Shown here: in pieces, positions 1-6,602 of the stretch
How positions within the stretch are numbered: the stretch's first letter is position 1
Layout of the letters: every line of letters begins with the position of its first letter
Assembly: GCF_011057975.1 (NCBI RefSeq)
Contig: NZ_CP049109.1
Span: 3,689,001-3,753,000, forward strand
Length of the DNA stretch: 64,000 nucleotides
Reading direction: 5' to 3'
DNA from: Sphingosinithalassobacter tenebrarum
GTDB lineage: Bacteria; Pseudomonadota; Alphaproteobacteria; Sphingomonadales; Sphingomonadaceae
The notes under the pieces: model-generated
Database searches by the model: none
Told to the model about the DNA's origin: nothing
Seen by the model: the letters and a program-made list of their open reading frames with translations, nothing else
Translations under genes and position numbers: made by a program

Positions 1-159
1 GTGAAGCAGAATTTCGCGATGGCGGTGATCTACAACCTGTTCGCGGTCCCGCTGGCGATGGCGGGGTTTGTCACGCCGCTGATCGCCGCCGCGGCGATGT
101 CGGGCTCGTCGCTGATCGTCGTCGCCAATGCGCTGCGACTGCGCGGAGCGGCGCGATGA
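1..159 (+). CDS. ccoI: CcoI/FixI copper-transporting P-type ATPase, C-terminal end (partial)
   Basis: Only the last 52 residues are in the window, in frame from base 1 to a TGA at 157-159. The reading has the typical end of a heavy-metal P1B ATPase: a transmembrane stretch with [12 protein letters not shown], then [14 protein letters not shown] and NALRL. CcoI supplies copper for maturation of cbb3-type cytochrome oxidase in the inner membrane. The assignment rests on this C-terminal pattern and on the overlap (ATGA) with ccoS, which follows directly. The catalytic domains lie upstream of the window, so copper specificity cannot be checked here. Confidence 0.85.
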   Translation: MKQNFAMAVIYNLFAVPLAMAGFVTPLIAAAAMSGSSLIVVANALRLRGAAR

Positions 160-317
160 ACGGGCTCGCTATCCTGATCCCGGTCGCGCTGCTGCTCGGC
201 CTGTCGGGCATCGGCGCCTTTTTCTGGGCCGCGAAGAGCGGGCAATTCGACGATCTCGACGGCGCGGCGATGCGGATCCTGATCGACGACGAGGACAAGC
301 CCGACACCCGAGAGTGA
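156..317 (+). CDS. ccoS: CcoS, cbb3-type cytochrome oxidase assembly protein
   Basis: A 53-residue protein starting at the ATG that overlaps the ccoI stop. It has one N-terminal membrane helix (about residues 4-26, ending [13 protein letters not shown]) followed by a short acidic tail. The pattern of helix, then FWAxxxGQFDDLxxxAxRIL, is the CcoS signature. CcoS acts with CcoI in cofactor insertion into cbb3 oxidase. Length and position at the end of a ccoGHIS-type operon both fit. It implies that ccoNOPQ lies upstream, outside the window. Confidence 0.93.
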   Translation: MNGLAILIPVALLLGLSGIGAFFWAAKSGQFDDLDGAAMRILIDDEDKPDTRE

Positions 318-364
318 GACGGCATATTCGTTGGCGACGCTAGCGTCTCATTCGGACGCGTCGC

Positions 365-877
365 CTACGCTGATACATAGCCGTTGTCGTCGCGTATCGG
401 CGGCGTCGGATCGTCAACGTAACTCTCTATCCGGCCGTCCGGCGATATCCGAAACCAGCCGCTACCCGAGCCCGATCCGGAGCCTGTTGTTGTGACCTGA
501 TACAAGACGCCGCGCTTGAGTGGCTTGGGCTTCACCTGACCGATACTCTCCCTAGCGGGCGGCCCTTTCAACGGTGCACCATAATAGACCGGAAAATCAT
601 TCTCACACGTGCCGACAGCCCTGAAGTCCCACCAGTAAACACCGCCTCGGGTGACCAGTGCAACATCGTCTCCCGGCTCTGGCTGTGCTTTTGGCCCATC
701 ATCGTCAACCGACACCTCAATGCTCCTGATACAGGACGCCCCCCGCGATGAGGTAGAGTCGACGACAAAGGCCAGCCGGCCTTCGATCGCCACCGCCTTC
801 AGCGAATAGCTATAGGAGCAGCTACCCAGCAGAAGCGGGAAAAGGCAGGCGAGAATGCGTGATGCAAATGCAGGCAT
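365..877 (-). CDS. Putative lipoprotein of unknown function
   Basis: A 170-residue protein if it starts at the ATG at 877. That start is preferred over an upstream one at 1027 because it places a signal peptide at the N terminus, ending in a lipobox-like LLLGSC. After the cysteine come an Ig-like or beta-rich stretch with three more cysteines and a short Gly-Ser repeat (about residues 135-145) before an aromatic C terminus. I do not recognise the family. It lies alone between ccoS and the ompW terminator, convergent with ccoS. Base composition is a little more A+T rich than its neighbours. Confidence 0.6.
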   Translation of the reverse strand: MPAFASRILACLFPLLLGSCSYSYSLKAVAIEGRLAFVVDSTSSRGASCIRSIEVSVDDDGPKAQPEPGDDVALVTRGGVYWWDFRAVGTCENDFPVYYGAPLKGPPARESIGQVKPKPLKRGVLYQVTTTGSGSGSGSGWFRISPDGRIESYVDDPTPPIRDDNGYVSA

Positions 878-944
878 TGCCGGAATGTCACCAGTTCCCC
901 TTGTTTTTGCAACGCCGTCATCCACCTTTCGCGCACAAACAAAA

Positions 945-966
945 CGGGCCGGTTTGCACCGGCCCG
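945..966 (-). terminator. Intrinsic terminator downstream of ompW
   Basis: A perfect 8-bp stem (CGGGCCGG / CCGGCCCG) with a 6-base loop. On the minus strand it is followed by TTTTGTTTG, the usual U-rich tail. A second, longer GC hairpin (991-1017: ten paired bases, seven-base loop) sits just after the ompW stop, with a short T-run on the plus side, so it may act on plus-strand transcripts instead. Confidence 0.75.
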
Positions 967-1026
967 AGGGGAGAGAGCTCTTGAGGAGAGCGGGGGGAGG
1001 CTCCGCTCCTCCCCCCGTTTTCGCCA

Positions 1027-1698
1027 TTACAGGCGAATGCCGACGCCGATGCCGAACACCAGCGGATCGAGGTCGATATCGACATTCTGCATGCCGGCCG
1101 CAGTGGTATCGATGTGCGCGGTCGTATCCATGTCGATGTACTTCACATCGAGGTTGAGAAAGACCGTCGGCGTGATGTCGATGTCGATGCCGGCCTGCAC
1201 TGCCCAGCCGAAGCTGTCGTCCATCTTCACCGTCGTCGGGCCGACCGCCGCTTCCAGGCTGTCCGAGGCTTCTTCGTTCCAGAAGATGGTATAGTTGACA
1301 CCCGCACCGACATAGGGACGGATCGCACCCTTCGGATTGAAGTGATACTGCGCGGTCAGCGTCGGCGGCAGCACCCAGGTCGAAGCCAGCTCGCCCAGCG
1401 AGCCGGTCGTTCCGGTAACACCGCTGGCGCTGTGCTTCGTGGTCGAAGCGATCAGCTCGAAGCCGATATTGTCGGTCGCCATATAGGTGAAGTCGATTTC
1501 GGGCATGACCGAATTGTCGACCGAGACCCCTTCGCCGGGAAAGGCCGGCATGATGCTGCTCGAATCCTCGTTCGGGGCAACAACGATGCCGCGTACCCGC
1601 AGCAGAACGTCGCCGGCCGCAATACCCGTATCCTGCGCCGCAGCCGGCGCGACAAGAACGGTGGCCGCCAACAGCGAAGCCGGAATCAACCCTTTCAT
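1027..1698 (-). CDS. ompW: OmpW-family outer membrane protein
   Basis: A 223-residue protein with a signal peptide cleaved after VAPAAAQ, followed by an eight-strand-barrel-like pattern. Recognisable OmpW elements are GDVLLRVRG near the mature N terminus, YHFNPKGAIRPYVGAGVNYT in the middle, SFGWAVQAGIDI, and a C terminus ending in GIGVGIRL, the usual membrane-insertion signature. OmpW proteins are small outer-membrane channels often induced by low oxygen or iron. The gene is divergent from hemN, and an Fnr-type box lies between them, consistent with oxygen control. Confidence 0.9.
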   Translation of the reverse strand: MKGLIPASLLAATVLVAPAAAQDTGIAAGDVLLRVRGIVVAPNEDSSSIMPAFPGEGVSVDNSVMPEIDFTYMATDNIGFELIASTTKHSASGVTGTTGSLGELASTWVLPPTLTAQYHFNPKGAIRPYVGAGVNYTIFWNEEASDSLEAAVGPTTVKMDDSFGWAVQAGIDIDITPTVFLNLDVKYIDMDTTAHIDTTAAGMQNVDIDLDPLVFGIGVGIRL

Positions 1699-1779
1699 TT
1701 CACTACTCCGTATTCAAATCGGTGAGCAGCTTTTGAACCGGGAGTGATTCGGCGTCCTTGTTTCTGCTCAAACGCAGGC

Positions 1780-1793
1780 TTGACCGGCGTCAA
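1780..1793. promoter_or_regulatory. FNR/FixK-type box between ompW and hemN
   Basis: TTGACCGGCGTCAA, a perfect TTGAC-N4-GTCAA palindrome fitting the family consensus TTGA-N6-TCAA. It is 35 bases before the hemN start and 82 bases before the ompW start, so it could serve either promoter. The likely binder is the Fnr-like protein encoded at 3445-4149. Confidence 0.85.
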
Positions 1794-1827
1794 AACGCAA
1801 AAATATGCGGTTTGATAGGGATGTGGC

Positions 1828-3150
1828 ATGTGGAGCTATCACCCCGAACTGCTGGCGACTCCGGTCCCGCGCTATACGAGCTTTCCGACCGCCGCCGAGT
1901 TCGGCGACGCCGTCGGCCCGGCCGACCTTGCAAGCACGCTGGCAGCGGTCGAAGTCGACGCGCCGCTCTCGCTCTATCTGCACATCCCCTATTGCCATGA
2001 AATCTGCTGGTATTGCGGGTGCAACACCGGCGCGGCGAACCGTTCGGGCCGGCTTTCCGCCTATGTTCAGCGGCTGACCGAGGAAATCGACCTCGTCGCG
2101 CACCATCTGCGCGGAAACGGCAGAGTCGCCCGGATCGCACTGGGCGGCGGCAGCCCCAACGCGCTTTCGCCCGAACAGTTCGAGCTGGTGATGCGCCGCG
2201 TGCGCGATGCCTTTGCCTGCAACGACGCGATCGTCTCGATCGAAATCGATCCGCGCGGCTTCGACGCCCCCTGGGCCGAGGCGATGTGGCGCCAGGGCGT
2301 CACGCGCGCCAGCCTGGGCGTGCAGACCTTCGCGCCCGACATTCAGGCGGCGATCGGCCGCGTTCAACCGGCAGAACATATCGCGCGCACCGTTTCGCTG
2401 TTGCGCGGCGCGGGCATCGATTCGCTCAATTTCGACTTGATGTACGGCCTTCCCGGCCAGTCGGCCGAGATACTGGCGGACAGCATCGATCAGGCAATCG
2501 CCCTGCAACCGGACCGGCTGGCGGTGTTCGGCTATGCCCATGTGCCGCACCTGTTGCCGCGCCAGCGCCGGATCGATTCCAGCGCGCTGCCCGATGCATC
2601 GGCGCGATTCGATCAGGCGATCCAGGCGCACGGGCAACTGACCGCCGCTGGGTATCAGGCGGTCGGATTCGATCATTTCGCCCTGCCTGGCGACACGCTT
2701 GCCACTGCCGCGCGCGAAGGAACGCTGCGCCGCAATTTCCAGGGCTTCACCGAAGATCAGTCGGATATCCTGATCGGCCTCGGCGCGTCGGCGATCAGCG
2801 CCTTCCCCGGTGCGCTGCTGCAGAATGAGAAGAATGCCGGGCGCTGGCATCTGCGCGTCGGCAACGGATCGCTGGCGACCGCGCGCGGGTTGCGGCGCAG
2901 CGCCACCGACGCACAGCGCGGCCGTGCGATCGAACGGCTGCTGTGCGCCGGCGCGACCGATCTGGCGGGCCTGCCCGATCTTGCCGAGATCCGCGAGCGG
3001 TTGGCCCCCTTTGCCGAACGCAATCTGGTGAGCTGGGCCGGCACGCGGTTGACATTGGCGCCCGCATCGCTTCCCTATGCCCGTGCCGTGGCGGCGACGC
3101 TCGATCCCTATCGGCACAATAGCGGAGTACGTTTCAGCAGTGCTGTCTGA
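1828..3150 (+). CDS. hemN: Oxygen-independent coproporphyrinogen III oxidase
   Basis: A 440-residue radical SAM enzyme that converts coproporphyrinogen III to protoporphyrinogen IX without oxygen. The [4Fe-4S] motif CX3CX2C is at Cys56, Cys60 and Cys63, inside YLHIPYCHEICWYCGC. The GGGSPN SAM-binding motif and the DLMYGLPGQ segment follow in order, and the C-terminal HemN domain is present. Length matches the anaerobic HemN class rather than the shorter HemW (about 380). It starts at the ATG at 1828, and the Fnr box just upstream suggests induction at low oxygen. It overlaps the next small gene by 11 bases. Confidence 0.95.
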   Translation: MWSYHPELLATPVPRYTSFPTAAEFGDAVGPADLASTLAAVEVDAPLSLYLHIPYCHEICWYCGCNTGAANRSGRLSAYVQRLTEEIDLVAHHLRGNGRVARIALGGGSPNALSPEQFELVMRRVRDAFACNDAIVSIEIDPRGFDAPWAEAMWRQGVTRASLGVQTFAPDIQAAIGRVQPAEHIARTVSLLRGAGIDSLNFDLMYGLPGQSAEILADSIDQAIALQPDRLAVFGYAHVPHLLPRQRRIDSSALPDASARFDQAIQAHGQLTAAGYQAVGFDHFALPGDTLATAAREGTLRRNFQGFTEDQSDILIGLGASAISAFPGALLQNEKNAGRWHLRVGNGSLATARGLRRSATDAQRGRAIERLLCAGATDLAGLPDLAEIRERLAPFAERNLVSWAGTRLTLAPASLPYARAVAATLDPYRHNSGVRFSSAV

Positions 3151-3409
3151 CCAACGCTGGGCAGGGAAAACCGCATTGGCGGCAGCTGCAATGACTGCGC
3201 TGCTGCCGCTTCAGCCTGCGCTGGCTTCGGGCGGTGACGCGCTGAGCATCGGCGTTTGCGGAACCAACAGTGCGATCCGCATTCCGCTGAAGAAGGAACG
3301 AAAGCGATCGCCGGACTGCCCCGGCGCCTGTCACGCCGCCTGCAGCCGCAGCGACGATCCGGGCGACGAAGCCAGTGACGGCACCGACGGCGATCCGGGA
3401 AATCCCTAA
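3140..3409 (+). CDS. Small exported protein with cysteines, coupled to hemN
   Basis: An 89-residue reading frame starting at a GTG that overlaps the hemN stop. The N terminus is a clear signal peptide (LAAAAMTALLPLQPALAS). The mature part has a basic patch (LKKERKR) followed by CPGACHAAC and a short acidic Asp/Gly-rich tail. I know no family with certainty; the cysteine/histidine cluster could bind metal or haem-related iron, but that is inference. Overlap with hemN and position before the fnr gene support a real gene in the microaerobic module. Confidence 0.65.
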   Translation: MLSDQRWAGKTALAAAAMTALLPLQPALASGGDALSIGVCGTNSAIRIPLKKERKRSPDCPGACHAACSRSDDPGDEASDGTDGDPGNP

Positions 3410-3444
3410 CTGACTCGTTTCGCCCTGCGCGCAATATCGGGCGC

Positions 3445-4149
3445 ATGGAAACGATCCCGTCCCGCTGCGCCGAGTGCATGATCCGCGATAGCTCGCTCTG
3501 CGGAGCGATGCAGGACAATGAGCTCCACGCGCTGAGCAGCATTGCCCGCCGCAAGACCTTTCCCACCGGGCAGGTCGTTGCATGGTCGGGCGATCCCAAT
3601 TCGGTTTGCGCCAATGTCGTCGCGGGCGCCGTCAAGGTGACGGCCTCGACGCCCGACGGGCGCGAACAGATTGTCGGCCTGCTCTATCCCGGAGATTTCG
3701 TCGGCCATCCCTTTGCCGAAGACGCGACTCTAACCGTGACTGCGGTCGGCGAGACCGATCTCTGCCTCTTCCCGCGCGGTCCGTTCGAACGCACGCTTGG
3801 CGAGCATCGCACGATGGAGCGCAGGCTGCTCCAGCAGACGATGGAATCGCTGGGCGGCGCGCAGCAGCGCATTCTTTCGCTCGGGCGCAAGAACGCCGCC
3901 GAGCGCATCGCCAGCTTCCTGCTCGAAGTGCTCGACCGCACCCGGCCGGACCATGAAGACGGCCCTGCCGAAATCGACCTGCCGATCAGCCGCGGCGAAA
4001 TGGCCGACTATCTGGGCCTCACCATCGAAACCGTCAGCCGCCAGCTTACCCGGCTGCGAAAAGACGGGGTGATTGCGATGGCGAAAGGCGACCGTTGCTG
4101 CACGGTGCTTTCTCGCGAGCGGCTGGAGCTGATAGCCGATCCCGACTGA
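3445..4149 (+). CDS. fnrN: Fnr/FnrN-type oxygen-sensing Crp-family regulator
   Basis: A 234-residue Crp/Fnr-family activator. The N terminus has Cys8-X2-Cys11-X7-Cys19, the spacing of rhizobial FnrN, and Cys107 lies where E. coli Fnr has its fourth cluster ligand (Cys122), so a [4Fe-4S] oxygen sensor is expected. A cyclic-nucleotide-like beta-barrel spans about residues 25-120 and a long dimer helix about 125-165. The helix-turn-helix reads ISRGEMADYLGLTIETVSRQ, with the ETVSR recognition set (Glu195, Ser198, Arg199) that reads TTGA half-sites. It is the natural binder of the boxes at 1780, 4646 and 6521. Confidence 0.93.
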   Translation: METIPSRCAECMIRDSSLCGAMQDNELHALSSIARRKTFPTGQVVAWSGDPNSVCANVVAGAVKVTASTPDGREQIVGLLYPGDFVGHPFAEDATLTVTAVGETDLCLFPRGPFERTLGEHRTMERRLLQQTMESLGGAQQRILSLGRKNAAERIASFLLEVLDRTRPDHEDGPAEIDLPISRGEMADYLGLTIETVSRQLTRLRKDGVIAMAKGDRCCTVLSRERLELIADPD

Positions 4150-4588
4150 CGCGCTGGCGACAGCGGCGGTCGAGCAGCGATTCCTTGTACGCGATCGCGC
4201 GGCGACACCCGTCGAAAAAGCAGCGGAGCATATAGGCTAGGTCGGTCTGGCTGCCGATCGGACGATCGCATACGCGCGCCCACAGCACATCGACCAGATC
4301 CTCTGCATGGACCGCATCCATCGTGTGCATACTGCGCAACCTGCGCAACTCGCGCTCGGTTAGCCGCCGGCCCTCGGGCAGTTCGGCGAGCACCCGTTCG
4401 GCGCGCGGAAAATGTTCGTCGACGACACGCTCGATCCGCTCGGCCAGGCGGCGCACCTTGGCCGGCGTCGGCAATTGCGGCAGCGCGTCGGCAATGTCCT
4501 CGAGATCGTGGCACAAGGCTTCCTGAACCTGGTGGTCGATATCGAGATCGGCCGACGACAGCCGGGGGGTATTTGACGGCGGCATCAT
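4046..4588 (-). CDS. Hypothetical protein, convergent with fnr
   Basis: About 180 residues starting at either of two adjacent ATGs (4588 or 4585), with GGAGG 4-7 bases upstream. The first 140 residues are charged and helical, with DVLWARVCDRPIGSQTDLAYMLRCFFDGCRRAIAY; I recognise no family. The last 35 codons run antisense through the 3' end of the fnr gene, a 104-base convergent overlap, and read as low-complexity Arg/Ser. An Fnr-type box lies about 60 bases upstream, suggesting that the gene is in the Fnr regulon. Confidence 0.6.
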   Translation of the reverse strand: MMPPSNTPRLSSADLDIDHQVQEALCHDLEDIADALPQLPTPAKVRRLAERIERVVDEHFPRAERVLAELPEGRRLTERELRRLRSMHTMDAVHAEDLVDVLWARVCDRPIGSQTDLAYMLRCFFDGCRRAIAYKESLLDRRCRQRVSRDRLSAPAAREKAPCSNGRLSPSQSPRLFAAG

Positions 4589-4645
4589 GAATCCTCCGGG
4601 CGAAATGCCATTGCATCCTGATAGGGTCGCTTGCCGCGACAAGCT

Positions 4646-4659
4646 TTGACGCGCGTCAA
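4646..4659. promoter_or_regulatory. FNR/FixK-type box upstream of the gene at 4588
   Basis: TTGACGCGCGTCAA, a perfect palindrome of the same TTGAC-N4-GTCAA form as the hemN site. It is 58 bases before the start of the minus-strand hypothetical gene. The other neighbour, the pirin gene, ends nearby, so that gene is the only plausible target. Confidence 0.8.
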
Positions 4660-4682
4660 AATCTGCAAAACAGCGAAAGGAA

Positions 4683-4713
4683 GCCGCCGGACCAGGAGTT
4701 CCGGTCCGGCGGC
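4683..4713 (-). terminator. Terminator downstream of the pirin gene
   Basis: A perfect 11-bp GC-rich stem with a 9-base loop, 10 bases after the pirin stop on the minus strand. It is followed on that strand by TTCCTTTCGCTGTTTT, a moderate U-rich tail. Confidence 0.65.
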
Positions 4714-4722
4714 CCGACGACT

Positions 4723-5433
4723 TCAGGCGGCGTCGACAAGGACGATTTCGCTGTCCTCGATCGCAGTAACGCGCAGCGTTTCGAGTTCCGCTATCGCCGC
4801 GCCGTCACGGGCGTTCACGCGCACCGCGCCGCCGGCATCGGCGAGTTCGACCGCACCCGTGGCGGGGACGAGATAGGCCTTGCGCTCGCTGCCCAGCCGA
4901 TATTCGGCGGTCTCGCCGGCCTTCAGCGTCGCGCCGACGACGCGCGCGTCGGTGCGGATCGGCAGCGCGTCGCCATCGCCGTCATAGCCACTGGCGAGCA
5001 CGACGAACTGCCCGGCCCGCTCGCCCCTGGGAAAGGGCTTGGCGCCCCAGGCGGGCTCCCCACCCTCGCGCGTCGGGATGATCCAGATCTGGAAGATGCG
5101 CGTGACTTCGTCTTCCATGTTATATTCGCTGTGCCGGATGCCGGTGCCCGCGCTCATCACCTGGACGTCGCCCGCCTCGGTGCGACCCGTATTGCCCAGG
5201 CTGTCCTGATGTGTGATCGCACCCTGACGGACATAGGTGATGATCTCCATGTCGCGATGCGGATGCGGCGGAAAGCCGGTGTTCGGCTGGATCGTATCGT
5301 CGTTCCACACGCGCAGATTGCCCCAATGGACACGCGCGGGATCGTGATAGCCCGCGAAGGAGAAATGATGCTTCGCGTGGAGCCAGCCGTGATTGGCGCC
5401 GCCGAGGCTTTCAAAGGTTCGCAGTTCGATCAT
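4723..5433 (-). CDS. Pirin family protein (bicupin)
   Basis: 236 residues with the full pirin N domain: FPPHPHRDMEIITYV carries two of the metal-binding histidines, and SLGNTGRTEAGDVQVMSAGTGIRHSE supplies the rest of the site including the last histidine. A second cupin follows (about residues 140-236). Bacterial pirins of this YhaK/YhhW size may act as quercetinases or redox-responsive regulators; the substrate cannot be told from sequence. It is divergent from a LysR gene across a 111-base gap, the usual pirin/LysR pairing, so that regulator probably controls it. Confidence 0.9.
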   Translation of the reverse strand: MIELRTFESLGGANHGWLHAKHHFSFAGYHDPARVHWGNLRVWNDDTIQPNTGFPPHPHRDMEIITYVRQGAITHQDSLGNTGRTEAGDVQVMSAGTGIRHSEYNMEDEVTRIFQIWIIPTREGGEPAWGAKPFPRGERAGQFVVLASGYDGDGDALPIRTDARVVGATLKAGETAEYRLGSERKAYLVPATGAVELADAGGAVRVNARDGAAIAELETLRVTAIEDSEIVLVDAA

Positions 5434-5526
5434 CCTGGGTCTCCCTTGCGATGCAGGGATGCATCGGTTGGCTACGATCTAGGGCTTGGCCAGCATTCGA
5501 AACAGTGAGATAAAGTCATCTGATCT

Positions 5527-5543
5527 GTTCAAGAAAGTTGAAC
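5527..5543. promoter_or_regulatory. LysR-type T-N11-A operator in the pirin/LysR intergenic region
   Basis: GTTCAAGAAAGTTGAAC, a perfect 6-5-6 inverted repeat containing the T-N11-A core of LysR-family sites. It ends one base before the TTG start of the LysR gene, so it is well placed for autoregulation and for control of the divergent pirin gene. Confidence 0.65.
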
Positions 5544-5544
5544 A

Positions 5545-6453
5545 TTGGAACCCGGCACGCCCACCTATGATCAGTTGCGCACCTTTCTGGCAGTGGTCGA
5601 GACGGGCAGTTTCGGCGCGGCCGGGCGCGCGCTAAATCGCGCCGTCTCGGTGATCAGCTACGGCATCGCCAATCTCGAAGCGCAGCTCGGCGTCACGCTG
5701 TTCGATCGCGAGGGCAGCCGCACCCCGCGCCTCACCGAAGCGGGCAAGGCCGTCCTCGCCGAGGCACGCAGCGTCGCCGAGGGGATGGACGGACTGCGCG
5801 CGCGGGTGAAGGGGCTGCTCGAAGGGCTGGAGGCCGAAGTCAGCATGGCGGTCGACGTGATGCTGCCCAGCGAATGCCTCGGCCGCGTGCTGCGCGAATT
5901 TCGCGCCGCCTTCCCCACCGTGACGCTGCGGCTGCATGTCGAGGCGCTCGGCGCGGTCACCGCTTTGGTGCTCGATCGCACCGCCGGGATCGGGATCAGT
6001 GGGCCGCTCGCGGTCGGGCATGAGGGCGTGCAGACCGTCGCGGCGGGATCGGTGGCGATGGTGCCGGTCGCCGCGCCCGATCATCCGCTAGCGCGGCTCC
6101 ACGCCATCCCGCCCGGCGCCGCACGCGAGCATATCCAGCTCGTCCTCACCGATCGCTCCCCGCTGACCGAGGGGCAGGATTTCGCGGTGCTAAGCCCGCG
6201 CAGCTGGCGGCTCGCCGATCTCGGCGCGAAGCATGCGCTGCTGCGACAGGGCGTCGGCTGGGGCAACATGCCGCTGCCGATGATCGAGCCCGATCTGATC
6301 GACGGATCGCTGGTGCGGCTGGCGATGCCCGAGGAGCCCGCCGGCGCCTATCGCTTCCACGCGATCCACCGCCGCGATTCGCCGCCCGGCCCGGCGGCCT
6401 GCTGGCTGCGCGACCAGTTCGTCGCCGCAGGAAAGCACGATCCGATGCGTTAG
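5545..6453 (+). CDS. LysR family transcriptional regulator
   Basis: 302 residues, starting at a TTG because an in-frame TGA lies just before it and the LysR N terminus begins there. The winged HTH is residues 7-65 (YDQLRTFLAVVETGSFGAAG, then NLEAQLGVTLFDRE), and the periplasmic-binding-like effector domain follows from about residue 95. It is divergent from the pirin gene, and the intergenic T-N11-A palindrome supports control of pirin. It also lies directly upstream of, and co-directional with, the oxygenase operon, so a role there cannot be excluded. The effector is unknown. Confidence 0.9.
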   Translation: MEPGTPTYDQLRTFLAVVETGSFGAAGRALNRAVSVISYGIANLEAQLGVTLFDREGSRTPRLTEAGKAVLAEARSVAEGMDGLRARVKGLLEGLEAEVSMAVDVMLPSECLGRVLREFRAAFPTVTLRLHVEALGAVTALVLDRTAGIGISGPLAVGHEGVQTVAAGSVAMVPVAAPDHPLARLHAIPPGAAREHIQLVLTDRSPLTEGQDFAVLSPRSWRLADLGAKHALLRQGVGWGNMPLPMIEPDLIDGSLVRLAMPEEPAGAYRFHAIHRRDSPPGPAACWLRDQFVAAGKHDPMR

Positions 6454-6520
6454 CGCGTCCCGGAGAATGCTGCGCAGCATTTTCTACCGCCCGCGCCCAT
6501 CGCCGTAGCGTTAGCCCCGT

Positions 6521-6534
6521 TTGACGAAGGTCAA
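6521..6534. promoter_or_regulatory. FNR/FixK-type box upstream of the oxygenase operon
   Basis: TTGACGAAGGTCAA matches TTGAC-N4-GTCAA exactly, like the two boxes in the microaerobic module. It sits 68 bases before the start of the flavin monooxygenase gene and 26 bases before an inverted repeat. Confidence 0.7.
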
Positions 6535-6559
6535 TTCCCGAAGGCGGCTTCCGAGTCAC

Positions 6560-6581
6560 TAATCAACACCACTGTTGATTA
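6560..6581. promoter_or_regulatory. Perfect 9-4-9 inverted repeat before the oxygenase operon
   Basis: TAATCAACA-CCAC-TGTTGATTA, a perfect palindrome 21 bases before the first ATG. It is A+T rich and has no T-run, so a repressor or activator operator is more likely than a terminator. Size and symmetry suit a TetR- or GntR-type dimer; no such regulator gene is adjacent. Confidence 0.7.
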
Positions 6582-6602
6582 AAACAGACGGGAGAGCCTG
6601 AT

